From Candidatus Aminicenantes bacterium (lineage in GTDB: Bacteria > Acidobacteriota > Aminicenantia > UBA2199), in assembly GCA_011049425.1 (NCBI GenBank), contig DSBM01000155.1:1-35754 (forward strand): a stretch of 35,754 bases of DNA, read 5' to 3'. This document shows, piece by piece, positions 1-7,753 of this stretch. The translations under genes were made by a program, and so were the position numbers. Under the pieces are notes generated by a model, which ran no database searches, was not told the DNA's origin, and saw only the letters and a program-made list of their open reading frames with translations. Position 1 is the stretch's first letter. Each line of letters opens with the position of its first letter.

Positions 1-2
1 AT

Positions 3-62
3 GGGCTGTGGAAATGTGCAAACCCCTTACGGGGTTCTCACATTACCACAAGCCCTTTTTTA
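3..62 (+). terminator. Strong intrinsic terminator hairpin
   Basis: A long imperfect inverted repeat runs from GGGCTGTGG (3-11) to CCACAAGCCC (46-55). The inner arms AATGTG/CACATT and AACCCC/GGGGTT close on a TTAC loop, and a T-run follows at 56-61. This is the form of a rho-independent terminator for a plus-strand gene lying left of the window. Confidence 0.7.
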
Positions 63-71
63 TACCCCAAA

Positions 72-117
72 CTCGTAAAGGTATGTGCCGCTAAACCTCG
101 TAAACATACATGCCGCT
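72..117. repeat. Two imperfect 21-bp direct repeats
   Basis: CTCGTAAAGGTATGTGCCG (from 72) and CTCGTAAACATACATGCCG (from 97) both continue into CT. They match at about 17 of 21 positions with a 25-bp period. They may be the end of a mobile element or protein-binding sites; no transposase gene is visible beside them. Confidence 0.5.
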
Positions 118-170
118 TGACAAAACCAAATGATCAGTATGAGTGCCCCTTGGGTAAGGTGTTGATATAT

Positions 171-192
171 AACTCTTCAACTTTCCAACTTT
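171..192 (-). repeat. GTTGAAGAGTT-type intergenic repeat, copy 1
   Basis: Read on the minus strand, this stretch contains GGAAAGTTGAAGAGTT, just beyond the cysA stop codon. The same purine-rich heptad-like motif recurs at 9261-9290 and, as GTTGAG units, at 16484-16519. No function is apparent. Confidence 0.45.
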
Positions 193-1291
193 ATTCTATA
201 TACCCCAGACTGCTCAACATGGTGCGCACCGATTGATGTCCTTCATCAGCGGAAAAGAGTTGAAATGAACCAAAGGTCATGCCCACCTTCTTGCCCGGCT
301 CCAGCGCCGCCCCGGATACCCTGTTACGTGAAACCATGCATTTTACTTGGTTATCTCCCAGCTTCACCTCCACTTCATAATGGCTGCCCCGGTATTGAAT
401 TCCCGATATCACGGAGGAAACAGCTTGAGAAGAAGGTTCCGGATGGATCTCAATCTCTTCCGGACGCACCAGTATGACCACGGCGCATTCTTTTGTGGAG
501 GAAGCGGCCGGCCAGGGAATGGTTTCACCGGTACCGGCAATGCGTAATTTTCCGCTTCCCGCAAACGCTTCCAGCACATTGACATGGCCGACAAAACTGG
601 CGACAAACCGGGAGTGGGGCGCTTCATAGACCTGGCTGGGCGTGCCGACCTGTTCCACGCACCCATGGTTGATCACCACGATTTTGTCTGCGATTTCCAT
701 GGCTTCACTCTGGTCATGGGTAACGAACACACTGGTTACGTGAATGCGGTCGTGCAGATTACGCAGCCATTGCGCCAGGTTTTTGCGCACCTTGGCGTCC
801 AGAGCGCCAAAGGGTTCGTCCAGCAACAATACCCGCGGTTCCGGGGCCAGGGCTCGCGCCAGGGCGACCCGCTGGCGCTGCCCTCCCGATAACTGGGCCG
901 GGTAATGGTATTCATGACCATGCAGTTTCACCAGGTCGATCAATTCCTCGACGCGAGAGCGGATCTCTGCGACGGGGCGTTTCTGGATTTCCAGGCCGAA
1001 AGCGATATTGCGAAACACGGTCATATGCCGGAAAAGGGCGTAGTGTTGAAACACAAACCCGACCCTGCGGTTCTGGGTGCGTATGGCGGTCACATCCTTA
1101 CCGGTCAAGTAAATCCTGCCGCTGTCCGCGTTTTCCAGGCCGGCGATAATGCGCAGGATAGTGCTCTTGCCGGATCCGCTGGGTCCCAGCAGGGCAACCA
1201 GTTCTCCTTCTTCCACTGAAAAAGAAGCATTCTTTACGGCCTCGAAATCACCAAAAGACTTGCACAGGTTTTCAATGCGGATCCCGCTCAT
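191..1291 (-). CDS. cysA: Sulfate/thiosulfate ABC transporter ATP-binding protein CysA
   Basis: This is the ATPase that powers sulfate or thiosulfate import at the cytoplasmic face of the CysT/CysW channel. The 366-residue product has the full ABC set: Walker [10 protein letters not shown] near residue 36, Q-loop VFQH, signature LSGGQRQR, Walker B VLLLDEP and the H-loop VTHD. The C-terminal 120 or so residues form the TOBE-like regulatory region found in CysA/MalK-type ATPases. The length is usual for CysA. The ATG is preceded by AAAGGAG about 9 nt upstream and starts next to the cysW stop, so the gene is the last of a four-gene minus-strand operon. The assignment to sulfate rather than another oxyanion rests on the neighbouring CysT/CysW/binding-protein genes. 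No clear terminator follows. Confidence 0.93.
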   Translation of the reverse strand: MSGIRIENLCKSFGDFEAVKNASFSVEEGELVALLGPSGSGKSTILRIIAGLENADSGRIYLTGKDVTAIRTQNRRVGFVFQHYALFRHMTVFRNIAFGLEIQKRPVAEIRSRVEELIDLVKLHGHEYHYPAQLSGGQRQRVALARALAPEPRVLLLDEPFGALDAKVRKNLAQWLRNLHDRIHVTSVFVTHDQSEAMEIADKIVVINHGCVEQVGTPSQVYEAPHSRFVASFVGHVNVLEAFAGSGKLRIAGTGETIPWPAASSTKECAVVILVRPEEIEIHPEPSSQAVSSVISGIQYRGSHYEVEVKLGDNQVKCMVSRNRVSGAALEPGKKVGMTFGSFQLFSADEGHQSVRTMLSSLGYIE

Positions 1292-1292
1292 C

Positions 1293-2135
1293 TCAATTAA
1301 CTCCTTTGCGCCGATTCACGTACTGAATCACATTCAGGATCACAAAAGACACCAGGGCCAGAACCAATGCGGCGCTGAACGCCCCGGCATAGTTTAAATC
1401 CGTAAACTGGTCATGCACCCTCAGGGTTGCGGTCTGGGTCTTCTGAATAATGCTGCCGCTGACCACCAGAACGGCGCCGAATTCACCGATCGAGCGGGCA
1501 ATGGTCAGGGTGACGCCATACCCCAGGCCCCAGCGGATAGAGGGAAGGGTCACCCGCCGGAATGTCTGCCATTTGTTTGCCCCCAGAACCGCCGCGCACT
1601 CCTCCTGTTCTGCGCCGAATTCCCGCAAGACCGGAAGGATCTCTTTGATGACGAACGGCATGGTAACGAACAGGGTGGCCAACAGCATTCCGGGAAACGC
1701 GTACACGATCTTTGCGTTCATTCGCTCCAGTACCGGGCCGAGCCAGCCGTTCGGTCCGAAAAGCAGAATCAACATGAACCCCGCCACAACCGGGCTGATG
1801 GCAAACGGCAAGTCGATGCTGCTTTCCAGCAGCATCTTTCCAAAAAAGCGCTGGCGTGCCAGCACCAGTGCGGAAATGGTCCCCAGGACGGTATTGATCA
1901 CAACCGCCGCAACCGTCAGGATCAGGGTCATCCAGAATGCGTGCAGGGAGGCCGGAGAATGAAGGGCGGTGCGGATGGTTGTCCACGAATAGTCCAGTGC
2001 TTCGCGGGCGATTCCGTAAAGTGGAAACAGAATCAGCAAGCCGAACCATAACAACACCGCGCCGGTCAACAGGTGGCGACCCACCGGGGTCCGTTTCCGC
2101 AGATTCAAAGCGGCGATATCAGTTTGATTCCGCAT
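1293..2135 (-). CDS. cysW: Sulfate ABC transporter permease CysW
   Basis: One of the two inner-membrane permeases of the sulfate/thiosulfate importer, 280 residues with about six hydrophobic segments. The cytoplasmic EAA loop that docks on CysA is visible as [21 protein letters not shown] (about residues 176-196), followed by the conserved [15 protein letters not shown] stretch typical of CysT/CysW. The ATG lies inside the 3' end of cysT (17-bp overlap), with AAAGGA upstream, so translation is probably coupled. CysW and CysT are paralogues and normally form a heterodimer. Being second and nearer cysA is the usual order, which is why this one is called CysW. Confidence 0.9.
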   Translation of the reverse strand: MRNQTDIAALNLRKRTPVGRHLLTGAVLLWFGLLILFPLYGIAREALDYSWTTIRTALHSPASLHAFWMTLILTVAAVVINTVLGTISALVLARQRFFGKMLLESSIDLPFAISPVVAGFMLILLFGPNGWLGPVLERMNAKIVYAFPGMLLATLFVTMPFVIKEILPVLREFGAEQEECAAVLGANKWQTFRRVTLPSIRWGLGYGVTLTIARSIGEFGAVLVVSGSIIQKTQTATLRVHDQFTDLNYAGAFSAALVLALVSFVILNVIQYVNRRKGVN

Positions 2136-2958
2136 GACCCTGATTCCTTTGCTGCAGAAAGTTCAACACCAGCAGTGTCAAAAGCGAAATCACCAGCAAT
2201 ACCACGGAAAGCCCCATGGCGCTTTCGGGACTGCCGCTTTCAATCTCGCCGTAGATGTATACCGACGCCACCTGGGTGCGCATCGGGATATTTCCCGCCA
2301 CGATGATAATGGAGCCGAATTCCCCCAAAGCCCGGGAAAACGACAGGGCCGCGCCACTCAGAATGGCGGGTAACAATGTCGGCAAAACCACCCGGAAAAA
2401 CGTGCGAATCCGGCCGGCGCCCAACGTAGACGCGGCTTCCTCCATGTCGCCTTCCATCTCCATCAATACCGGCTGAACCGCTCGGACCACAAAGGGGAAC
2501 GTGACAAAAAGCAGCGCCAGCACGATTCCCGGCCGGCTGAAAACCACTTCAATCCCATGCCTGGCCAGCAGCGTGCCGAGTACACTGCGGGGACCGTATA
2601 AAACCACCAGCATCATGCCGGTTACCACAGTGGGAATGGCAAAAGGGATATCCACCAAGGCGTTGATCAATCCGCGAAACGGCACCTGGTGGCGCACCAG
2701 TACCCAGGCGGTTGCCGTCCCCGTTAGCACATTGATCAGAACCATGATCATGGCCATGCGCAGGGTCAGCCATAGCGCCGCAAGGGCCTGGGGATGGGTG
2801 ATCTGCGCCCACAGTGATCCGAATCCGCTGCGGAACGCTTCCACACTAATCGCAAGAACCGGCAATACCACCAGCAGCCCGATAAAAAAAAGAAAAATCC
2901 CCCGCAAGACCAGGTCGGATGCCTGTCGGGGTTTTGCGGCAGCCTGATCAGTACGCAT
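2119..2958 (-). CDS. cysT: Sulfate ABC transporter permease CysT (CysU)
   Basis: The first permease of the sulfate/thiosulfate importer, 279 residues with about six membrane segments. The EAA loop reads EEAASTLGAGRIRTFFRVVLP, followed by SFSRALGEFGSIIIVAGN, the family hallmark; MRTQVASVYIYGEIE near the C terminus is also typical of CysT. It follows the binding-protein gene by 87 bp and overlaps cysW by 17 bp. The start ATG has a purine-rich GGGGAGAG directly before it, which is close for a Shine-Dalgarno site. Partners are CysW in the membrane, CysA inside and the binding protein outside. Confidence 0.9.
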   Translation of the reverse strand: MRTDQAAAKPRQASDLVLRGIFLFFIGLLVVLPVLAISVEAFRSGFGSLWAQITHPQALAALWLTLRMAMIMVLINVLTGTATAWVLVRHQVPFRGLINALVDIPFAIPTVVTGMMLVVLYGPRSVLGTLLARHGIEVVFSRPGIVLALLFVTFPFVVRAVQPVLMEMEGDMEEAASTLGAGRIRTFFRVVLPTLLPAILSGAALSFSRALGEFGSIIIVAGNIPMRTQVASVYIYGEIESGSPESAMGLSVVLLVISLLTLLVLNFLQQRNQGHAESN

Positions 2959-3045
2959 CTCTCTCCCCGGTTCCCTTCCGATTGCGCTCCGGGTATTCGC
3001 GTTTATCCCTGACTCCCGGTTTTGCGCCCATGAACACGGTTGACG

Positions 3046-4068
3046 TCAATTGCCCTGTTGCTCGAATATACGCGTCCAGACTCCCCGGCTGCTGTACAGG
3101 AGATCGGTCGCCTTTTTCCAACCACCCAGATAGCGAATATCAAATAACCGCGGCGGCCGGGGAAAGACGGTTGCGAACTCTGCCGCCACGTCGGCATTCA
3201 CGGAACGAAAACCATAACGGGCAAAAGCGCGCTGGGCTTCAGCCGAATGTAGAAATTGAACAAACGCTTCGGCCACCTCGCGGTTGCCGTGTCGCTCTAC
3301 GTTCGCGTCCACTACCGCAATGGGATTCTCGATCAGAATGGTCTCATCCGGAACGATGATTGAAAACTCTTTTCCCTGTTTCTGACGAAGCAAGGCTTCG
3401 TTCTCATATGTGAGAAGAACGTCTCCAACTCCGGTTTCAAAGGTGGTCACCGATGCGCGACCGGACTTGCTCATGACCCGGACCCGCGACTGCACCGCGG
3501 CCAGAAAATTGCCTGCGGCCAAGGGATCGGCCGATCCCGTCTCTATCTCGGTCCTCTTGAGCTCGGATCCGTAAATGGCATTGACCACCCACATGGCGCC
3601 TCCCGAGGTTCTGGGACTGGGATAGATTACATCCACATCTTCTCGGGTCAGGTCCTCCCAGCCTTGTATATTCTTGGGATTTCCCGGGCGGGCCATCATC
3701 ACCACAATGGATCGGGTGATGAATCCCCGGTGTTGGGCCTCCTGCCAGTCATGGGTGATTAACCGCGCATCCCGCAGGCGCTCAATATCCGCTTCCAGAG
3801 AGAGTGCGGCGATATCGGCTTCAAATCCCTGGACAATGGCACGGGACTGGGCGCCCGAAGCCATATAAGATTGCTGAACATGAAGGTCTCTGCCGGTTTT
3901 TTGTTTCCACAATTGCTGGAATCGTGGAATCAATTCCCGCTGATAAACCTCTTTCGGCACCGTGTACGCGCCCAGGGTCAGTGTATCGGAAACAGTATCC
4001 GTATGTCCCCCGCACCCGGCCAACAGCCCCAACAGCCCCAAACAAACCAGCCTGCGGAAAATTCTCAT
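3046..4068 (-). CDS. sbp: Sulfate/thiosulfate-binding lipoprotein
   Basis: The substrate-binding component of the importer, 340 residues. The N terminus is a lipoprotein signal: basic start, hydrophobic stretch and lipobox LAGC at about residues 16-19, so the mature protein is predicted to be lipid-anchored rather than freely periplasmic as in E. coli Sbp/CysP. Family features visible are QSYMASGAQSRAIVQGFEADI near residues 66-86, the NPKNIQGWEDLTR region, YPSPRTSGGAMW, and VGDVLLTYENEA. The start ATG has an excellent AGGAGGAGG site, and a good promoter lies upstream (4099-4127). First gene of the operon. I cannot separate sulfate from thiosulfate specificity by eye, so the symbol is approximate. 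Confidence 0.88.
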   Translation of the reverse strand: MRIFRRLVCLGLLGLLAGCGGHTDTVSDTLTLGAYTVPKEVYQRELIPRFQQLWKQKTGRDLHVQQSYMASGAQSRAIVQGFEADIAALSLEADIERLRDARLITHDWQEAQHRGFITRSIVVMMARPGNPKNIQGWEDLTREDVDVIYPSPRTSGGAMWVVNAIYGSELKRTEIETGSADPLAAGNFLAAVQSRVRVMSKSGRASVTTFETGVGDVLLTYENEALLRQKQGKEFSIIVPDETILIENPIAVVDANVERHGNREVAEAFVQFLHSAEAQRAFARYGFRSVNADVAAEFATVFPRPPRLFDIRYLGGWKKATDLLYSSRGVWTRIFEQQGN

Positions 4069-4098
4069 TTCCTCCTCCTGTAGTCAGATCTTAGTACG

Positions 4099-4127
4099 AT
4101 TATAGTACAGAAAGAAAAAAAAGACAA
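4099..4127 (-). promoter_or_regulatory. Sigma70-type promoter of the sulfate uptake operon
   Basis: On the minus strand, TTGTCT (4127-4122), a 17-nt spacer and TATAAT (4104-4099). Predicted +1 is about 4092, leaving a 24-nt leader with AGGAGGAGG before the ATG at 4068. The leader is too short for a SAM riboswitch. Confidence 0.75.
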
Positions 4128-4164
4128 GCCCGCAATAAAAAATGTTCGTTTGGGGAACTGCGGA

Positions 4165-4377
4165 CTAAAAGTAACCCAGGTTCTTCAGTCGGCGGCGGAT
4201 GGCCTCGGTTTCATCCCGGCTGCGGTCGTCCCTGTCTTCCAGGCCGGTTGACATTAGATCGCGCAAGACGTACACCACGAACTCGTTTACACTGCTGAAC
4301 CCACTGCCTTCAATGACTGTTTTCAAGCGGTCATAGAGTGGCCGGGGAATCTTCAGGGTCACCTTGTCCCGGATCAT
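4165..4377 (-). CDS. Ribbon-helix-helix (CopG-like) small protein
   Basis: A 70-residue protein whose N-terminal half fits a ribbon-helix-helix DNA-binding fold: a beta strand DKVTLKIP, helix YDRLKTVIEG, then GFSSVNEFVVYVLRDLM as the second helix. The C-terminal 25 residues are charged (EDRDDRSRDETEAIRRR). Such proteins act as dimeric repressors or antitoxins. No toxin-like gene adjoins it, so an antitoxin role is not supported. It has no Shine-Dalgarno site; instead a near-perfect promoter (4384-4412) places +1 on the A of the ATG, so the mRNA is predicted to be leaderless. The target is unknown. Confidence 0.65.
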   Translation of the reverse strand: MIRDKVTLKIPRPLYDRLKTVIEGSGFSSVNEFVVYVLRDLMSTGLEDRDDRSRDETEAIRRRLKNLGYF

Positions 4378-4383
4378 GGAAAG

Positions 4384-4412
4384 ATTCTATGCCGCGGGGA
4401 AAAGCTTGTCAA
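4384..4412 (-). promoter_or_regulatory. Sigma70-type promoter giving a leaderless mRNA (RHH gene)
   Basis: On the minus strand, consensus TTGACA (4412-4407), 17-nt spacer, TAGAAT (4389-4384), then exactly 6 nt to the ATG at 4377, so +1 coincides with the start codon. It overlaps the 3' end of the PilZ gene. Confidence 0.75.
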
Positions 4413-4738
4413 GGCCGTTGATCAAGACTGAAATCCGCCAGATACTCCACGTACCTGCGGGGCGGGCGTTTGATCTGAATGCCCATTCCGCCGGAAATTC
4501 CGGAAACATTGGGATCGGAATCCGTGTTGTTCCAGACCACGATTCCGGTTAAGGGAATCAACTCATTGCCCGCGGCCAGCAGCAATGAAAGGCGGGTATA
4601 CGGAGCGAACAGTTCCGGGGATTCAACATAAACTCCCCGCCTGGATACGTTCATGACCAGCCCGAGGCCGTCAAATCCATTGCTGCTGATATTGACCAAC
4701 AGGTTTTTCTGATAGCGCGGAAATTGTCGCTTGGCCAT
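4409..4738 (-). CDS. PilZ domain protein (likely c-di-GMP receptor)
   Basis: A 109-residue single-domain PilZ protein. Both ligand motifs are intact: RQFPR (RxxxR) at the N terminus and NVSRRG (NxSxxG) near residue 32, with the later conserved glycine in GGMGIQI. Family knowledge says these residues bind cyclic di-GMP; the downstream target cannot be seen. An upstream TTG at 4774 would add 12 residues, but the ATG at 4738 is preferred because AAGGAGG sits about 10 nt before it and the protein then begins in the usual MAKRQFPRYQ style. It lies between the permease gene and the RHH gene, with no evident partner cyclase nearby. Confidence 0.82.
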   Translation of the reverse strand: MAKRQFPRYQKNLLVNISSNGFDGLGLVMNVSRRGVYVESPELFAPYTRLSLLLAAGNELIPLTGIVVWNNTDSDPNVSGISGGMGIQIKRPPRRYVEYLADFSLDQRP

Positions 4739-4858
4739 CCGGACCACCGCCTCCTTGATTCCCTTAAGCAGCAAAACTCATGCCTCTATTCCGATAACCC
4801 GGCATTGCTTCGCGGGCCCCACGGGGTCTTTGTTTGGACTGCTTCGGACACTGCCTGC

Positions 4859-4886
4859 AAAAAAGATTGCGGGTAACAATTACCCG
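4859..4886 (-). terminator. Intrinsic terminator after the DMT permease
   Basis: CGGGTAA-CAA-TTACCCG (4870-4886) is a perfect 7-bp stem. On the minus strand it is followed after a few bases by a run of six T (4864-4859), about 25 bp beyond the permease stop codon. Confidence 0.7.
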
Positions 4887-4910
4887 AACCATACCCGGAA
4901 TTCACACATT

Positions 4911-5750
4911 TCAGCGCGAGATTCCCAGCAGGATGAGGGCCACCATGGCCAGAGTCACGGAAACCAGGCGCCTTTTGCCCAGTCGTTCACTGAAACAGAA
5001 CGTCCCCGCCAGGGCGAACAACACGATCACCCCCGTATCCACAACGGGAAACACCACAAAGGCCGGCATCTTTTCCAACGCCTTCACAAGAAAGAAAGAA
5101 GAGTAGTAGTTGGGAATGCCCAGGGCGAATCCGATACCCACGGCAAAACCGGAAAGCCGTTGCCTGCGAACTGCCACCACAATACAGCCGCCAACCAGGG
5201 CGGCGCCGAAAACCACAGTCAGGAAGCGACTCTCGGGAACATGCGGATGCACCACGGCAAACCATTTCAACATCGCGCTGATGCATCCGAACAAAGCAAA
5301 AAGCACCAGCAACACCGGCGCGATGCGCTTCTTGCCCCCTTCCCATGACCACAGAACCACGATAATGAGGACCAGAGCCGTTACATCGATCGCGCTCGGC
5401 GACTCACCGAAAACCGCCACCGCCACCAGGACGGGAATGATCAGGGAAATGCGGCCCATGGTAACAGCCGGCGCCATGCCTTCCCGGCGCAGGGCCAGCC
5501 CGAAAACCATGAACCCCACCAGAAACATTACGCCCAATCCCATCCCGGCAAAAAGCGCGTCGGGCGGCATGGCTATGCTTCGCCGGGAAGGGCCGCCCAT
5601 GGCCACAAAGGTGGCGGTGGCATAGTTGCTCGCGATTACAACCAGCCGCGGAAGATCGCGGCGCTCCACCCAGCGCAAAATCAGGGCTATGGAAAACGAA
5701 GACAAAAGCGCCGGCAGCAGGTAAATCACCCACGACCCCCGTTTGCACAT
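4911..5750 (-). CDS. EamA/DMT-superfamily membrane transporter
   Basis: A 279-residue, highly hydrophobic protein with about nine or ten membrane segments in two similar halves, the architecture of drug/metabolite transporters (EamA). Each half ends in a helix pair of the type seen here in PVLVAVAVFGESPSAIDVTALVLIIVVLW and FALAGTFCFSERLGKRRLVSVTLAMVALILL. Substrate cannot be inferred. The N-terminal ATG (5750) lacks a clear Shine-Dalgarno site; a GTG seven codons later, preceded by GGGGG, is an alternative start. It is divergent from the YIP1 gene and followed by its own terminator. Confidence 0.72.
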   Translation of the reverse strand: MCKRGSWVIYLLPALLSSFSIALILRWVERRDLPRLVVIASNYATATFVAMGGPSRRSIAMPPDALFAGMGLGVMFLVGFMVFGLALRREGMAPAVTMGRISLIIPVLVAVAVFGESPSAIDVTALVLIIVVLWSWEGGKKRIAPVLLVLFALFGCISAMLKWFAVVHPHVPESRFLTVVFGAALVGGCIVVAVRRQRLSGFAVGIGFALGIPNYYSSFFLVKALEKMPAFVVFPVVDTGVIVLFALAGTFCFSERLGKRRLVSVTLAMVALILLGISR

Positions 5751-5776
5751 CCGTTTCCGGAATGAATCACAACGGA

Positions 5777-5806
5777 TTGACTTTCCCTGAAGAGTGAAGG
5801 TACAAT
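5777..5806 (+). promoter_or_regulatory. Sigma70-type promoter of the YIP1-amidase-dapF run
   Basis: TTGACT (5777-5782), 18-nt spacer, TACAAT (5801-5806). Predicted +1 is about 5813, giving a 34-nt leader that ends with TAGGAGG ahead of the ATG at 5847. Confidence 0.7.
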
Positions 5807-5846
5807 TTGATACAGACTTGGATAACTATCCAGGTAGGAGGCTCTA

Positions 5847-6452
5847 ATGAATTTTAACGCCATCTTGCAGCGCTGTCTGGCCCTCGTAACCAAGCCCAAA
5901 GAAGAATGGGAAAAAATCAAGGGGAAAGACACATCCATTGCCGCCCTCTTTACCCAATACGCCATGATCCTGGCCGCCATACCCGCCCTGGCCGGCTTCA
6001 TCGGGTATTCCTTGATCGGCATCAACTTCGGTCTGCGCACGTTCCGGATTCCCGTGGGCCGGGGTTTGCTCTGGGCCATATTCCAGTACGTACTGGCATT
6101 GGTCGGGGTTTATGTTATGGGCATGATTATCGATCTCTTGGCTTCTTCCTTCGGAGCTGAGAAAAACCTGAATGAATCCATGAAAATCGCGGTATACGCC
6201 TGGACCCCGGCCTGGGTAGCCGGAATCCTGCTGCTCATCCCCTCGCTTTCCGTAATCACCCTCATCGTCAGCCTCTATGCCCTGTTTCTATTCTACCTGG
6301 GCATTAAAATCGTCAAGAACCCACCCGAAGACAAAGCCGTCGCTTATTTTGTCGTCACCCTGATTCTGGTCATCGTGGTTTCCCTGCTGATCAACTACCT
6401 GGCCCGTGTCATTGCGTTTCCCGGCATCGGGTCTTTCATGGGCCGGTTCTGA
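5847..6452 (+). CDS. YIP1 family inner-membrane protein
   Basis: A 201-residue membrane protein with an N-terminal amphipathic stretch (LVTKPKEEWEKIKGKD) followed by about five hydrophobic helices. This is the layout of bacterial YIP1-domain proteins, in which the P-x-x-x-W element precedes the first helix. The biochemical function of bacterial members is unknown. The start ATG has a strong TAGGAGG site, and a good promoter is 41 bp upstream of it. The next gene, a peptidoglycan amidase, follows in the same direction after 68 bp that contain a G/C homopolymer hairpin. Confidence 0.75.
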   Translation: MNFNAILQRCLALVTKPKEEWEKIKGKDTSIAALFTQYAMILAAIPALAGFIGYSLIGINFGLRTFRIPVGRGLLWAIFQYVLALVGVYVMGMIIDLLASSFGAEKNLNESMKIAVYAWTPAWVAGILLLIPSLSVITLIVSLYALFLFYLGIKIVKNPPEDKAVAYFVVTLILVIVVSLLINYLARVIAFPGIGSFMGRF

Positions 6453-6468
6453 TCCAGTATCATTGCCC

Positions 6469-6486
6469 GGGGGGGGACACCCCCCC
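6469..6486 (+). other. Homopolymer G8/C7 hairpin between YIP1 and amidase genes
   Basis: Eight G (6469-6476), ACA, then seven C (6480-6486) can form a 7-bp all-GC stem with a three-base loop. There is no T-run after it, so it is not a canonical terminator. Homopolymer tracts of this length are prone to slippage. Confidence 0.5.
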
Positions 6487-6520
6487 TGGGGGCCCGTTTC
6501 GGAAAACTCAAGATCCCGCC

Positions 6521-7753
6521 GTGCCGCGATCAACGCATAACTACCAGTCCATCTTCTGCGGGATTCTGTTGTTGGCCCTGTCGTCGCTTGCTTTTGCGGC
6601 AACGACCCGGGCAACGCTGAACAACATTCGCTTTTACAATTATCCCGATTACACCCGGGTGGTCCTGGACCTGAGCCGTCCCATGCAAATCCGGGAAAAA
6701 GTACTCCCGGGAAAAGAAGTAACCCGGCTCTATTTTGATCTCACGCCCTGTCGCATGGGGGCGGACTTCCCCAGGGAAAAAGTCCCGGAAATCCCGATCG
6801 ATACGGGAAACCTGAAACGGGTCCGCCTGGGGCAACAAAACGCAGACACCCTGCGGGTGGTTTTTGATTTTTTCCAGATCGGGAGGTATCGCCAATTTTA
6901 CCTGCGCGGACCGGACCGGATCGTCTTCGACATCTATCAGCAACAGCGGGAGATCGCGTCGGCCCCGACTCTCCCTGAAACGAGCGACGGCGGTTATTCT
7001 TTGGCACGGCAACTCGGACTGGGCGTACATCACATCATTGTAGACCCGGGACACGGCGGCAAGGATCCCGGCACCGCGAACCCCCAACTCAAGCTTCAAG
7101 AGAAAAGCATTACCCTGGACATCGCACGCCGGCTCAAACTGCTGCTTGGCGGAAAAGCCGGATTCAAAGTCACCCTGACCCGTGATGACGATCGCTACAT
7201 TTCTTTGGAAGAACGCACCGCGATCGCCAATTCACACAAAGCCGATCTGTTTGTGTCCATCCACCTGAACGCGGCGCCCAACAAAAAAGCCCGAGGGGTG
7301 GAAACCTACTATCTCAGTTTCACCACCGATCCGTGGGCGACCCAGGTGGCTGCCCAGGAAAACGCCGTCAGCACCAAATCGATCGGGGAAATGAAATCTC
7401 TGATCGAAAAAATCATGCAGAACGCGAAAGTAACGGAATCCAAAGCATTGGCCGCGAGCGTGCAGAAAAACCTTGCGGATACGTTGAGAAAACAACACAA
7501 GCAGGTCGCAAATCTGGGTGTAAAAAAGGCGCCTTTTTATGTGCTGGCCGGAGCGGAAATGCCCTCCGTTCTCGTGGAAGCCTCGTTCTTGAGCCACAAA
7601 GACGAAGCGCGGTTGCTGAACACGGATGCGTACCGTGAACAAATCGCCAAAGGCCTTTATGATGGCATCCTGGCCTACATCCACAGCCTGGGAAAAACCG
7701 AACCCGGCGGAGAACACTCACAAACCGCGGCTTCCGTGAACCTGCAACCATGA
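6521..7753 (+). CDS. amiC: Exported N-acetylmuramoyl-L-alanine amidase (AMIN + Amidase_3)
   Basis: Cleaves the amide bond between MurNAc and the peptide stem, as in daughter-cell separation. The 410-residue product has a signal peptide (hydrophobic SIFCGILLLALSSLAFA), an AMIN domain at about residues 30-135 that targets such enzymes to the envelope, and a C-terminal Amidase_3 domain. Zinc ligands are visible as His178 (VDPGHGGKDPG), Glu194 (LQEKSITLD) and His248 (FVSIHLNA), with the catalytic Glu353 in VLVEASFLSH, so it should be active. An insertion between His248 and Glu353 resembles the regulatory helix of AmiB/AmiC-type enzymes. The GTG start has only a weak Shine-Dalgarno site. The stop overlaps the next start (ATGA). 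The symbol denotes the AmiA/B/C family. Confidence 0.88.
   Translation: MPRSTHNYQSIFCGILLLALSSLAFAATTRATLNNIRFYNYPDYTRVVLDLSRPMQIREKVLPGKEVTRLYFDLTPCRMGADFPREKVPEIPIDTGNLKRVRLGQQNADTLRVVFDFFQIGRYRQFYLRGPDRIVFDIYQQQREIASAPTLPETSDGGYSLARQLGLGVHHIIVDPGHGGKDPGTANPQLKLQEKSITLDIARRLKLLLGGKAGFKVTLTRDDDRYISLEERTAIANSHKADLFVSIHLNAAPNKKARGVETYYLSFTTDPWATQVAAQENAVSTKSIGEMKSLIEKIMQNAKVTESKALAASVQKNLADTLRKQHKQVANLGVKKAPFYVLAGAEMPSVLVEASFLSHKDEARLLNTDAYREQIAKGLYDGILAYIHSLGKTEPGGEHSQTAASVNLQP

Noticed and set aside
4069-4092. SAM or cysteine-related riboswitch before the sulfate operon
   Set aside because: The predicted leader is only about 24 nt.
4165-4377. Ribbon-helix-helix protein as the antitoxin of a toxin-antitoxin pair
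   Set aside because: Neither neighbour resembles a toxin, and the gene has its own promoter.
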